From Jiella endophytica (GTDB lineage Bacteria; Pseudomonadota; Alphaproteobacteria; Rhizobiales; Rhizobiaceae): 64,000 nucleotides of DNA. How positions within the stretch are numbered: position 1 is the first letter of the stretch; every line of letters starts with the position of its first letter. This document shows, in pieces, positions 26,268 through 35,200 of the stretch. The notes under the pieces are model-generated. The model was not told where the DNA came from. It saw nothing but the letters and a program-made list of their open reading frames with translations, and did no database searches. A program made the position numbers and the translations under genes. Location: positions 1 to 64,000 of the forward strand of contig NZ_SOZD01000009.1 of the NCBI RefSeq assembly GCF_004519335.1, given 5' to 3'.

Positions 26268-26475
26268 CCCCTGCCTTCCGTCCTGTGCCGCCAAGGATGT
26301 CCGGAATCAATCCGGTTCCGAAACTGCTTCATCACCGCCATGGCAATCCGGCCCATGCGACTCAACGGCCACGAGACCATGGTGCCGGATTTGCGGGTTG
26401 CGAGGCAAGAACCCAGCCGTTTTCGGTTGCCGCCGGCCATCGCGGCGGGCCGCGACGGTTCCGGGGGGTCGAGAG

Positions 26476-27732
26476 TCAGGCCTTGTCGAGGCCGTAGACG
26501 CCGTGCAGCGCCCGCACGGCCAGTTCGGTGTAGTCGCCGTCGATCAGGATCGAGATCTTGATCTCGGAGGTGGTGATCGCCTTGATGTTGATACCGCGGG
26601 CGGCGAGCGCCTTGAAGGCCGTCGCCGCGACGCCGGTGTGGCTGCGCATGCCGATGCCGATCACCGAGACCTTGGTGAGTCCGGATTCGCTCTGCAGCGA
26701 ATCATAGCGCATCTCGGCCTTGGCCTTTTCGAGGATCGCCGTGGCCTTCTGCAGGTCGCCGGCCGGCACCGTGAAGGTCATATCCGTCGCATCGCCGGAT
26801 TCGGAGATGTTCTGGACGATCATGTCGACATTGACGCCGGCATCGGCCAGCGGACCGAAGATCGCCGCCGCGACGCCCGGGCGGTCCTCGACGCGCCTCA
26901 GCGAGATCTGCGCCTCGTCCCGCGAATAGGCGATACCCGTCACCACCTGCTGTTCCACGATTTCGTCCTCGTCGCATATGAGGGTTCCCGGCGGATTGTC
27001 GAAATCGCCCATGCCGGGAGCATCCGGATCCTCGAAGGAGGAGCGCACGAAGGTGCGCACCTTGTGTACCATGGCGAGCTCGACCGAGCGCACCTGCAGC
27101 ACCTTGGCACCGAGCGAGGCCATTTCGAGCATCTCCTCGAAGGAGATCCTCGCCATGCGCCGGGCCTTGGGCTCGATCCGCGGATCGGTGGTGTAGACGC
27201 CGTCGACGTCGGTATAGATGTCGCAGCGATCGGCGGCGATCGCCGCGGCGATGGCGACGGCGCTGGTGTCCGAACCGCCGCGCCCGAGCGTCGCGATGCG
27301 GTTGTCCGGGGCGATCCCCTGGAAGCCGGCGACGACCGCCACCTGCTGCTCCTCGTCGAAGCGGCGGACGATCTCGGCGGCGTCGATCTCCTGGATCCTC
27401 GCGGCGCCATGGGAGCCGTCGGTGCGGATCGGGATCTGCCAGCCCTGCCAGGAGCGGGCGTTGATGCCCATCTGCTGCAGCGTGATCGCCAGGAGCCCGG
27501 CGGTGACCTGTTCGCCCGAGGCGACCACCGCGTCATATTCGCGGGCGTCGTGGATGGGCGAAGCCGCGCGGCACCAGCCGACCAGCTCGTTGGTCTTGCC
27601 CGCCATCGCCGATACCACCACGGCGACATGGTGACCGGCATCGACCTCGCGTTTGACATGCCGGGCGACATTGCGGATGCGGTCGACGTCGCCGACGGAT
27701 GTTCCGCCGAATTTCAGGACGAGACGGGCCAT
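26476..27732 (-). CDS. lysC: Aspartate kinase
   Basis: Phosphorylates aspartate, the first step towards lysine, threonine, methionine and diaminopimelate. The 418-residue protein begins MARLVLKFGGTSVGDVDRI, with the kinase motif, followed by VVSAMAGKTNELV and TLGRGGSDTSAVAIAAA. Two C-terminal ACT domains (SLRRVEDRPGVAAAIFGPLADAGVNVD and SVIGIGMRSHTGVAATAF) indicate allosteric control, usually by Lys and Thr. The ATG at 27732 is chosen from the conserved N-terminus. lysC-ptsP-prfA is the usual rhizobial order. Confidence 0.97.
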   Translation of the reverse strand: MARLVLKFGGTSVGDVDRIRNVARHVKREVDAGHHVAVVVSAMAGKTNELVGWCRAASPIHDAREYDAVVASGEQVTAGLLAITLQQMGINARSWQGWQIPIRTDGSHGAARIQEIDAAEIVRRFDEEQQVAVVAGFQGIAPDNRIATLGRGGSDTSAVAIAAAIAADRCDIYTDVDGVYTTDPRIEPKARRMARISFEEMLEMASLGAKVLQVRSVELAMVHKVRTFVRSSFEDPDAPGMGDFDNPPGTLICDEDEIVEQQVVTGIAYSRDEAQISLRRVEDRPGVAAAIFGPLADAGVNVDMIVQNISESGDATDMTFTVPAGDLQKATAILEKAKAEMRYDSLQSESGLTKVSVIGIGMRSHTGVAATAFKALAARGINIKAITTSEIKISILIDGDYTELAVRALHGVYGLDKA

Positions 27733-27924
27733 GGGCTGCGTTTGTTCACCTGGGCGGCGCGGCACCCTGGCGGGTCCGGCTGTTCCTTCGTTCGTTCACC
27801 CCCGGAGGCAGCGGTGCGCCTGCCCCTTCGGCGCGCGTTCCCTAACCGATGGCGGCGGTCGGCGCAATCTTTCGCTTCCGGGGGCCACCGGCTGCCCGGA
27901 TCCGGCACTGCGGCGAGAGACCGT

Positions 27925-28524
27925 TCACCGCGGCCCCGATCTTGCGAGAGGCTTGTCGAAGGCGTCCATCCGATAGCGGCTGGTACGGCTGGAGAGCGCC
28001 GGCAGCAGGCGTCGGCGGCAATGGCGCTCGACGAGACGCGCCGCGGCGGCAGGCCGCGTTGCGGCATCGCCGAATGGAACGACGTGATGCAGCGCGACCA
28101 GCCGGCCGCCAGGCGCCAGCGCCGCCTCGATCCGCCTGAGGCACGCCTCGAGATCGCGGCGCGGCAGGTAATAGAGGATCTCCGACGCGACGATCAGGTC
28201 GAACGGCCCCCGCGGCAGTCCTTGCGGCAGCAGGCCTCTGACGAAACGGACGTTCTTCGCCCCTACATTCCTCGCCGCCGCATGGGCGAGCGCGGTGGGC
28301 GATGCATCCTGCGCGACGAGCCTCAGCGCCGAGCGGCGGAGCGCCGCGGTGGTCTCGCCATTGGCGCAGGCGAGTTCCAGCACCCGGCCCCGGCAGCGTG
28401 GGCCGCAGCCTTTCAGAAGCACCTCACGCTTGTTCCGCTCAAATAGTGAGCCGGCATAGTTCCACGGATCGGGATCGGCTCGGAACAGCGCCTCGAAACC
28501 GTCGGCATCGATCACCCGTCCCAT
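27925..28524 (-). CDS. NodS-like SAM-dependent methyltransferase
   Basis: A 199-residue class I methyltransferase of the NodS-like group. NodS N-methylates the deacetylated sugar in rhizobial Nod factors (family knowledge). Visible features: FRADPDPWNYAGSLFERNKRE at the start, the SAM-binding strand VLELACANGETTAAL, and FDLIVASEILYYLPRRDLE. It is the last gene of a four-gene cluster; its start overlaps the PIG-L gene by 13 bases. A role in methylating an amino sugar made or trimmed by its neighbours is inference; nod-box sequences and other nod genes are not present. Confidence 0.85.
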   Translation of the reverse strand: MGRVIDADGFEALFRADPDPWNYAGSLFERNKREVLLKGCGPRCRGRVLELACANGETTAALRRSALRLVAQDASPTALAHAAARNVGAKNVRFVRGLLPQGLPRGPFDLIVASEILYYLPRRDLEACLRRIEAALAPGGRLVALHHVVPFGDAATRPAAAARLVERHCRRRLLPALSSRTSRYRMDAFDKPLARSGPR

Positions 28525-29228
28525 GGCCGCACATAGATCTCCAGCGGCCCGGTCAGCCGTGCGATGGTCTCTTCGCCGAGCAGGAAGCCGTCCGGATCGT
28601 CGTCGATCAGGGCCGTCGTCTGCGACAGATGCGCCGCCACCGCCTGGCGCTTGGCGACCCTGAGATGCGAGACGTCGAAGGCGACGAACTCGGCCTCGTC
28701 CGGCGCCGGTCGGTCACCGAGTTGACCGAACTCGTCGAGCCAGATCGCATATTCCATGGTCGCGATGGCACGGCCAGACGCGGCGATCGCCTCCGTCGAC
28801 AGGCGCCAGGAATCGCGATGGTCGCGATGCGGATCGCGGCGCCACGGCAGCAGGACGAGATCCGGCCGGAAGCCGGCGAGCAGCTGCTCGACCCTGTCGC
28901 GCGCGGCGGTCCATTCCGCCGAGCCCGGCTGCGGCATGTCGGCGTCCCTCAGCCGCAGGAAGCTGCGCGGCTGATTGCCGAGACCGAGACGGGCGAGCGC
29001 TTCGGCCGCTTCGCTCTCCCGCTGCGAGGCGAGGCGCTGGCGCGGCCAGCTTTTTGAGGCGGGATGCGAGGCGCCGCCGTCGGTGACGAACAGCGTGTGG
29101 ATCTGCCGCCCGCCCGCCGCCAGCATGACCATCAGACCGCCGCAGCCGAGAGACTCGTCGTCCGGATGCGGCGCGATGACGAGGATGCGGCGGGCATCGA
29201 TGTCGCGGGGGTCGAGAAGGCGCGGCAT
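28512..29228 (-). CDS. PIG-L family deacetylase
   Basis: A 238-residue LmbE/PIG-L metal-dependent de-N-acetylase. The zinc-site motif is ILVIAPHPDDESLGCGG near residue 15, and the third ligand lies in DPHRDHRDSW. These enzymes remove acetyl groups from N-acetylglucosamine-type sugars or small glycosides. The ATG at 29228 lies just inside the end of the upstream acyl-CoA dehydrogenase-like gene, so they are coupled. Together with the neighbouring glycosyltransferase and NodS-like methyltransferase it suggests synthesis of a modified amino-sugar compound (inference). Confidence 0.92.
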   Translation of the reverse strand: MPRLLDPRDIDARRILVIAPHPDDESLGCGGLMVMLAAGGRQIHTLFVTDGGASHPASKSWPRQRLASQRESEAAEALARLGLGNQPRSFLRLRDADMPQPGSAEWTAARDRVEQLLAGFRPDLVLLPWRRDPHRDHRDSWRLSTEAIAASGRAIATMEYAIWLDEFGQLGDRPAPDEAEFVAFDVSHLRVAKRQAVAAHLSQTTALIDDDPDGFLLGEETIARLTGPLEIYVRPWDG

Positions 29229-29230
29229 CG

Positions 29231-30325
29231 TCACCGGCCGGCCGCCATTTCGCCGGCGAGAAAGGCGTCGGCAAATCCGGTGAGGGCGCCGTCGGGGTTC
29301 GGCTGGCGAAGATAGGTGCGAAGGTCGGGGATCAGCCGCTCCAGAGGATGCGGCGCATTGAAGCCGGCGGCACCGACCGCCCGCTCGGCGGTTTCGAGAA
29401 CCTCCATCGCCAGTTGCTCGACCACCGTCCTGAAGCCGTTGGCAACGGCACGCAGCCGGGCGCCATCGGGATCTGCACCCACCGCCGTCTCGGCCGCGTC
29501 CCAGGCGTCTGCGGCCGATTCCAGCCACAGCCGACCGGTTTCGAGCGCCAGCCCCATCCTCCCCAGACGATGCGCCTGATGGGGATTTCCGGACCGACCC
29601 GAAGCCTGAAGGTGATCGACTGCCGCCTGCGCCACCGCCCGCATGCCGCCGACATGGACTGCGGAAAAACGGATGGCGCCGCCAGTGAACCACGGCTCGG
29701 CGATGTAGTCGCCGGGTACGCCGAGCGGCGTGATGGCCTCTGCCGGCACCGGGGCGAAATCCACCACATGGCTGCCGGAGGCCGTCATGCCGAGGGGTCG
29801 CCACCAGGAGCGGTCGACCGCGACCGCATCGAGCCCGACGATGAACATCTGCCGGCCGTCCGGGACCGGGGCGGTGACGATCGCATGGCTGAGGCCGTCG
29901 ACGCCGGAGGCAAAGTTCTTCCTGCCGGTGAGCCGGCCGTCGCGAGAGGTCAGCGGATCGCCCGGCTGGTCGGTGTTCCAGACGCCGAAGAGGCCGCCCG
30001 CCTCGGCCAGCGCGTGTACCTTTCTGACGATCTCCGGCGGGCCGAACCGCCGGACGAGATCGAGCGCGTTGACATGGCCCTCATAGAGCCTGCCGAGGCC
30101 AAGATCGCCCTGCCCGACCGCGGCGAGCAGCCTGAGGAGAGAGCGCCCCTCGCCTTTGCCGATCGGCGGCCTCGAACAGAGGCCGCGCTTGCGCAGGACA
30201 TCAAAGCCTTCCGCGGGAAAGGCGTCGCGGTCGTCAGCGCCGCCAACCGCGGCGGCGATCTCCTTCGACAGACCGTCGAACCCTTCGACATTTCGGCTTT
30301 TCGCGATGATGGTCTCATGCCGCAT
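29231..30325 (-). CDS. Acyl-CoA dehydrogenase-like flavoprotein
   Basis: A 364-residue protein of the acyl-CoA dehydrogenase superfamily. N-terminal helical domain, middle segment with GGLFGVWNTDQPGDPL and RLTGRKNFASGVDGLSHAIVTAP (the beta-domain of the fold), and a C-terminal helical domain with RAVGAAGFNAPHPLERLIPDLRTYL. The sequence is shorter and more diverged than beta-oxidation enzymes; a catalytic Glu could not be assigned. The start at 30325 overlaps the glycosyltransferase stop by 11 bases. Its role in a sugar-modifying cluster is unexplained. Confidence 0.82.
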   Translation of the reverse strand: MRHETIIAKSRNVEGFDGLSKEIAAAVGGADDRDAFPAEGFDVLRKRGLCSRPPIGKGEGRSLLRLLAAVGQGDLGLGRLYEGHVNALDLVRRFGPPEIVRKVHALAEAGGLFGVWNTDQPGDPLTSRDGRLTGRKNFASGVDGLSHAIVTAPVPDGRQMFIVGLDAVAVDRSWWRPLGMTASGSHVVDFAPVPAEAITPLGVPGDYIAEPWFTGGAIRFSAVHVGGMRAVAQAAVDHLQASGRSGNPHQAHRLGRMGLALETGRLWLESAADAWDAAETAVGADPDGARLRAVANGFRTVVEQLAMEVLETAERAVGAAGFNAPHPLERLIPDLRTYLRQPNPDGALTGFADAFLAGEMAAGR

Positions 30326-31472
30326 GGCCGATATCCTCATAGCCGGCGAGATGGGCGGTGAGTTCCGCGATCGCCTCTGCGACGGGCACGCTCGCCGGCG
30401 CATCCGGCTCGTCCGGGGCGAAGCGCTCGACGAGAAACGCCCGGAAGCTGCCGTCGCCCCGTCGGGCGCGCCATTCATGGGCCGCAATGCCGAGAAGGCT
30501 GGCGAGATCCTGATCGCCGGCAGGGCCTTCCAGCCGGCCGGACCGCAGATAGGACCGCAGCCGGGCACGTTCGACGACGGCCGACGGCGCCTCGACGAGA
30601 TGCGGCCGATCGGCATTCGCCATGTCCACCCAGTCGCGCAGGCAATCGGCCATACCGCCAAGTGCCCGGCCGACGGTGCGCGCCGAGACTTCCACGACGA
30701 CCTCGGGCGCATGCCGCAGCCGAAACCCGGCGGCCCGAAGCCGCGAGACGAAATCGAGGTCCTCGCGGGTCGGCAGGGCGGCGAACCCGCCGATGCTGTC
30801 ATAGACTTGCGCCCGGAAGGCGAGGCTCGCGCCGGTGTGGTGTCGATGGCGCGGCCAGGGATCGTGGGCGATCGGGTCGATGATCGCGGTGAGCTGGTCC
30901 GCCAGCATCGCGTAGCACTCATGGTCGCGGGCCCGGGCAAGAAACTTCTCGCCGAGCATCGCCTCTTCGGCGGCATTGCCGACGATCTGCCCGCCGACGG
31001 CATCCGCTCCGGCGGCGATCGCCGCAAGATTGGCCTCGATCCAAGTCTCAAAGGGCCGGGCGTCGGCGTCGGTGGTCAGCAGCACGGCTTCGTCGGAGCG
31101 TGGCGACAGCGACCGCGCGACGTCGAGCGCCAGCCGGCGGGCCGAGCCGACATGGGCGCATGGCGGCGGGAAGTCGACCACCACCGGATAGAGCGCAATG
31201 CCTGGCTGCGTGGCGGCGGCCTCGGCGGCGATCTTGGCGGAGGCATCGGTGCAGTTGTTGAAGACGAGGACGAGCGGCAGAGGCGCCGAAGCGGCGGCAA
31301 GGAATGTCTGCCGGCCGAGCGCCTCGATCAGCCCGGCGATCCGTTCGGCTTCGTTGCGCACCGGCACCGCCACCAGCGGCAGCGCCCGCCGCCCGCCGAC
31401 ACCGCCCGGCCCGGGCACGCACCGGGGCGCGGCATCGGCGATCTGCGCAGGCTGGGGGAACTCTGGCGACAC
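30315..31472 (-). CDS. Family 2 glycosyltransferase
   Basis: A GT-A fold glycosyltransferase of about 385 residues. The nucleotide-sugar region begins LPLVAVPVRNEAERIAGLIEAL; the metal-binding DxD-type motif is LLTTDADARP, followed by GGFAALPTREDLDFVSRLRAAG, a typical acceptor-side ED motif. No transmembrane segments are evident, so it is a soluble enzyme rather than a NodC-like processive synthase. The start is uncertain: GTG at 31472 has GAGAGG about 13 bases upstream; an upstream GTG at 31562 would add 30 residues. First gene of the four-gene cluster. Confidence 0.85.
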   Translation of the reverse strand: MSPEFPQPAQIADAAPRCVPGPGGVGGRRALPLVAVPVRNEAERIAGLIEALGRQTFLAAASAPLPLVLVFNNCTDASAKIAAEAAATQPGIALYPVVVDFPPPCAHVGSARRLALDVARSLSPRSDEAVLLTTDADARPFETWIEANLAAIAAGADAVGGQIVGNAAEEAMLGEKFLARARDHECYAMLADQLTAIIDPIAHDPWPRHRHHTGASLAFRAQVYDSIGGFAALPTREDLDFVSRLRAAGFRLRHAPEVVVEVSARTVGRALGGMADCLRDWVDMANADRPHLVEAPSAVVERARLRSYLRSGRLEGPAGDQDLASLLGIAAHEWRARRGDGSFRAFLVERFAPDEPDAPASVPVAEAIAELTAHLAGYEDIGHAA

Positions 31473-31822
31473 GGAACAGACCGTCCTCTCAAAAACCTTG
31501 CCGTTGCTAAGCGCGGCGCAACTGCGAACTCCCGCTCTGCCGGCCGAAGCGGTCAAGCACATCGAAAGCGAATGTCGACGCCCTGTGGGAGCGAGCGCTC
31601 ATGGTGACGTCAGATCGCATGACGAATTTGCACCGCTAGAAGGTTGTAAGGCTGACGGTCGTTCCCGCATCCGCAGGGGTTTTCGCTTTGCCGGCTGTCC
31701 ATTGCCGGGGTCGCCATCCCCGCATGGCTGCCACGCAATTCCCTTATTGCCGCGTCATGCGCTTGACTTCGCGGCCACGGAGCGAACATGCCGCCTGCAA
31801 ATGCAATGAACGGAACGGATCG
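31473..31822. other. Divergent intergenic region, four-gene cluster / ubiG
   Basis: No gene supported. It must carry both divergent promoters. A TTGACT at 31763-31768 could be a -35 element for ubiG but has no good -10 partner. Confidence 0.4.
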
Positions 31823-32566
31823 ATGCCGGACGCAACGACGATCGACGCGGGCGAGGTGGAACGCTTTTCGCGCCTCGCCAGGGAGTGGTGGAACCCTGCC
31901 GGCAAGTTCAAGCCGCTGCACAAGTTCAACCCCGTCCGGCTCGATTATATCCGCAACGAGATCGCCACCAATTTCGCTCGCGATCCTCTGCAGCCGAAGC
32001 CCTTCGAAGGCCTGTCGATCCTCGATATCGGCTGCGGCGGCGGGCTGATCTCCGAGCCCCTGGCGCGGCTCGGCGCGACGGTGGTGGGCGCCGACGCGTC
32101 GGAGACCAATATCGAGGTGGCGCGGCTGCACGCCTCGGGCACCGGCCTCTCGATCGACTACCGGGCGACGACGGCCGAGGCGATCGCCGCCGGCGGCGAG
32201 ACCTTCGATGTCGTATTGGCGCTCGAGATCGTCGAGCATGTCGCCGATGTCGATCTCTTCCTGTCCTCCTGCGCGGCGATGGTGAAGCCCGGCGGCCTGC
32301 TCTTCGTCGCGACGATCAACCGGACGTTCAAGGCACTGACCTTCGCCATCGTCGGAGCCGAATATGTGCTCGGCTGGCTGCCGAAGGGGACGCACCAATA
32401 TTCGAAGCTGGTGCGGCCGGAGGAGATCGAGCGTCCGGTCCAGGCGGCGGGGCTGTCGATGATCGACGAGACCGGCGTCGTCTATCACCCGCTGGCCGAC
32501 GAATGGCGGCTCTCGCGCGATCGGGACGTGAACTACATGCTGCTTGCCCGGCGTCCGGAAGTGTAA
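31823..32566 (+). CDS. ubiG: Ubiquinone biosynthesis O-methyltransferase
   Basis: UbiG carries out both O-methylation steps of ubiquinone synthesis with SAM. The 247-residue protein opens with the family signature [27 protein letters not shown], followed by the SAM motif [21 protein letters not shown] and the membrane-associated stretch with [28 protein letters not shown]. The ATG at 31823 matches the family start. Divergent lysC/ubiG is the usual rhizobial layout; here four genes lie between them. Confidence 0.97.
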   Translation: MPDATTIDAGEVERFSRLAREWWNPAGKFKPLHKFNPVRLDYIRNEIATNFARDPLQPKPFEGLSILDIGCGGGLISEPLARLGATVVGADASETNIEVARLHASGTGLSIDYRATTAEAIAAGGETFDVVLALEIVEHVADVDLFLSSCAAMVKPGGLLFVATINRTFKALTFAIVGAEYVLGWLPKGTHQYSKLVRPEEIERPVQAAGLSMIDETGVVYHPLADEWRLSRDRDVNYMLLARRPEV

Positions 32567-32917
32567 ACTCTGCTATATCCGCGTTTTACTCTTCAGCTTG
32601 TCGCCTGAAACCCGAACTATACTTGCTGGTGCGACATATTCGCGCCTTCTCGGGTGGATGCCGTCACGACGTTTCGCAATCTCCGCAGATCCGATACAAT
32701 CAAGAGTTAAAGCATGCGCGATGTAATTTCATCGTCGCGCAACTTAATGCAGCCTAATCTTTGCCCGGCCACGAATATTTGGACGGGAAACTTACAAAAT
32801 ACAGAGGCTCACAGGCACGTGATCAAGGTCAGGACAAGCCCGGGCCGCTAGGGTGCTGAAATCGGGCCAACAATATCAACCGAGCACGAAGGGCCAGAAC
32901 CGGAAAGAGGTGATGAA
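32567..32917. other. A/T-richer intergenic stretch after ubiG
   Basis: No gene supported. Noticeably richer in A/T than its surroundings, with a hairpin around GCGCGA...TCGCGC near 32714-32740. It probably carries the promoter of the following small gene and may mark a past insertion. Confidence 0.4.
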
Positions 32918-33268
32918 ATGGCAGCCAACAGAGACGGTATTCCGAACGAGACCACCTGTCCGGTTTCCCTCGACCTTCTGGCCAAGCTGCTGCGGTCGGA
33001 CGGGGACCTCCGCGACGACCTGATCCGCGCGATCCCGGCGATGGAGCGGGCCAGGCTCGCCTTCTTCTGCTACAACCGCGTCCACCTTCGCGCCCTCGCC
33101 TTCCGCATCACGCTGCTCTGCGAGCTGAAGGAGCTGCGCATTCTCGCTGGCACCAAGGGCGACATGCTCTATCAGCAGGCGACCGAATACGGCATCTACG
33201 ACGACCATCAGGACGCCATCCTGCCGAAGCGCCGGGGCATCACCCTCGCCCGCACCGCCCGCGGCTGA
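32918..33268 (+). CDS. Conserved-looking small protein, function unknown
   Basis: A 116-residue protein I do not recognise. A strong GAAAGAGGTGATG ribosome site sits directly before the ATG, and codon use matches neighbours, which supports a real gene. It is predicted mostly helical and soluble, with a Cys in each of three places and a basic C-terminus (LPKRRGITLARTARG). It has no signal peptide or membrane segment. It is alone between ubiG and the DMSP lyase gene. Confidence 0.6.
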   Translation: MAANRDGIPNETTCPVSLDLLAKLLRSDGDLRDDLIRAIPAMERARLAFFCYNRVHLRALAFRITLLCELKELRILAGTKGDMLYQQATEYGIYDDHQDAILPKRRGITLARTARG

Positions 33269-33474
33269 GCGCACCGTGGCCCGGCGCTGTTCGGGCCATT
33301 TCGACAGCCAGCGGCGATCCGATAGCCGCTGCTGCGAGCCGCGCGTTGGGGCGAGGATTCTCGGCCTGAAAGCGCCCCCGCGATCTCGTCGCCGGCGACC
33401 GTCCTTCATCCGCACGACCGCTGCGACAGGCAGCCGGACTCGCCGCGCCGCATCGGCGCGATAGCTCCATCGGC

Positions 33475-34146
33475 ATGAGCGAAAAGCTGTCCGACTGCCC
33501 CGACTGGAAATACCTCCTGCAGGAGTTCGACGTCCTCTACCGCCACGGCTCGGCCGGCGGGAGCAAGGCGATCCGCAGCCATCGCAAGCGCGTGCGCGAC
33601 ACCCTCTCTGCAATCGTCGAGGAGGATCCGCCGATCGTCATCGACGCGCCGGCGGTCAAGCCGGTCACCGCCCATCTCTCCCGCGCCCTCGACCTCGGCG
33701 CGCGCTCTGCCGTCAGCGGCATTGCCCGGGCGCTCGGCCATGTCGCCGCTTCGCTCGTCTGGTCCTACGGCTATCCGAGCGTGCCGAAGGCGCTGTCGCG
33801 CAAATACGCCTATGCCGAGGTGCTGGGGCCGACCGGCCCGGTCAAGGCGGACGGGCTGATCCTCGGCTTCGTGCTGTTTGCGCCGGGCACGACCTATCCC
33901 CAGCACGCCCATCAGGGCATCGAGGAGAGCTACGTCTCGGTGGCCGGCGCCTGGTCGGAGAACGACGGCGCCGTCTATGCGCCGGGCTCGCTGATCCTCA
34001 ACCGCTCCGGCGTCGAACACCGCATCACCACCGGCGAGCAGGATCCCTGCCTCCTCGCCTATGCCTGGACCGGCCCGGCCGAGCGCCTCGCCGCCCCGGG
34101 CATGAAGTTCTCCTCGCGGCGGGGAGTCCCGCGAGCGGGTGCCTGA
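33475..34146 (+). CDS. dddL: DMSP lyase, DddL family (cupin)
   Basis: A 223-residue protein matching the DddL-type dimethylsulfoniopropionate lyases, which split DMSP into dimethyl sulfide and acrylate (family knowledge). The C-terminal cupin shows metal-ligand candidates H144, H146, E150 or E151, and H182, with Y153 nearby, in the context YPQHAHQGIEESYVSVAGAW and NRSGVEHRI. The N-terminal half is helical, as in the family. No acrylate-handling genes (acuI, acuN/K, dddA/C) are in the window. DddL occurs in marine Alphaproteobacteria, including Fulvimarina. Activity is predicted, not shown. Confidence 0.82.
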   Translation: MSEKLSDCPDWKYLLQEFDVLYRHGSAGGSKAIRSHRKRVRDTLSAIVEEDPPIVIDAPAVKPVTAHLSRALDLGARSAVSGIARALGHVAASLVWSYGYPSVPKALSRKYAYAEVLGPTGPVKADGLILGFVLFAPGTTYPQHAHQGIEESYVSVAGAWSENDGAVYAPGSLILNRSGVEHRITTGEQDPCLLAYAWTGPAERLAAPGMKFSSRRGVPRAGA

Positions 34147-34400
34147 GACTAACCAAGCTGCAAGCAACGAAACGGTTGCGTCTGCTACGGTTGCGAATTC
34201 CTCGCTTTTGGACAGCAGCGACGGAGACCGACGGCAAAAGCTCCAAGCAGACAAGCCGATAAAAGCCCGGACACGCGTCGCAATAGCATCAACCGGGGGC
34301 CGGGAGCTTCCTTGGCGACGGTCAATTACCGACTATTCCTTAACGGCAACTTCTGCTAGCTTACTTTCCAGCGGCTCTGAATGACGTCTCGGAGGACCCG

Positions 34401-35036
34401 ATGCCCTATGTCGACTGGGCGATCAAGGGGCCGAAGATCGCGGCGTGCAGTTGCGACTATGGCTGTCCCTGCGAATTCAACGGCAGACCGACCGAGGGCC
34501 TCTGCGAAGGCCTCGAATGCATGCGTATCGACGAAGGCTGGTTCGGCGAGTTGCGGCTGGACGGGCTGAAGGTGGCGGCCGCCTATCGCTGGCCAGGCCC
34601 CGTGCACGAGGGCGGCGGCATCGTCCAGGGCTTCATCGACGAGGCGGCTTCGGATGCCCAGGTCGAGGCGCTCGCGACGATCCTCGGCGGCGGCGAGCAG
34701 GAGCCGACCACCGTCTTCAACATCTATGGCGCGACCATCGACCAGGAGCTGCCGCCGGTCTTTGCAGCGATCGGTTTCGGCTGCGACATCGAGGCCCGCA
34801 CCGGCTGGTTCGGCATCGACGGCAAGCTGAACCTCTCCCTCGAGCCGATCAGGAACCCGGTGACCGGTGCGCCGCACCGGGCCCGCATCGTGCTGCCGGA
34901 GGGGTTCGAGTTTCGCGAGGCGGAGGTCGCGAGCGGCACCTTCACCGCCGAAGGCGATATTGAGATGCAGCGACGCAGCCGCTACGGCGCCCTCTGGCAG
35001 GCCGCCTACGGGCCCTATGGGATCATCGCCCCCTGA
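34401..35036 (+). CDS. DUF1326 domain protein (copy 1)
   Basis: A 211-residue cytosolic protein of the DUF1326 family. The N-terminal ACSCDYGCPCEFNGRPTEG holds four closely spaced cysteines (CxCxxxCxC), a likely metal or redox site (inference). Further on: YRWPGPVHEGGGIVQGFIDE and LEPIRNPVTGAPHRARIVLPEGFEF. GGAGG lies 6 bases upstream of the ATG. A second family member and a DUF2182 membrane protein follow, a combination seen repeatedly in Proteobacteria; the function is unknown. Confidence 0.88.
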   Translation: MPYVDWAIKGPKIAACSCDYGCPCEFNGRPTEGLCEGLECMRIDEGWFGELRLDGLKVAAAYRWPGPVHEGGGIVQGFIDEAASDAQVEALATILGGGEQEPTTVFNIYGATIDQELPPVFAAIGFGCDIEARTGWFGIDGKLNLSLEPIRNPVTGAPHRARIVLPEGFEFREAEVASGTFTAEGDIEMQRRSRYGALWQAAYGPYGIIAP

Positions 35037-35200
35037 CAGCGGGAGGGTCCGCGGCGCCCCGCGTCGGCCCGCATTGCCTGCCGCGCCGCCGGCTTGGCCG
35101 CAGTCTGGTCAAAGATGGTCGGCGATCGGCCGCGTCCCGGGCCGCCGGCTTGCGAAAGACCGATCGAAAGGGATCGCGCTTGTAATGGGAGAACCACGTC

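Noticed and set aside
26209-28446. 745-codon open frame antisense to lysC and the methyltransferase
   Set aside because: Same shadow effect; composition is Asp/Arg/Ala-rich with no recognisable domain.
32812-32824. CACGTG core in the A/T-rich stretch after ubiG
   Set aside because: Flanks (GG and AT) do not match the parS arms.
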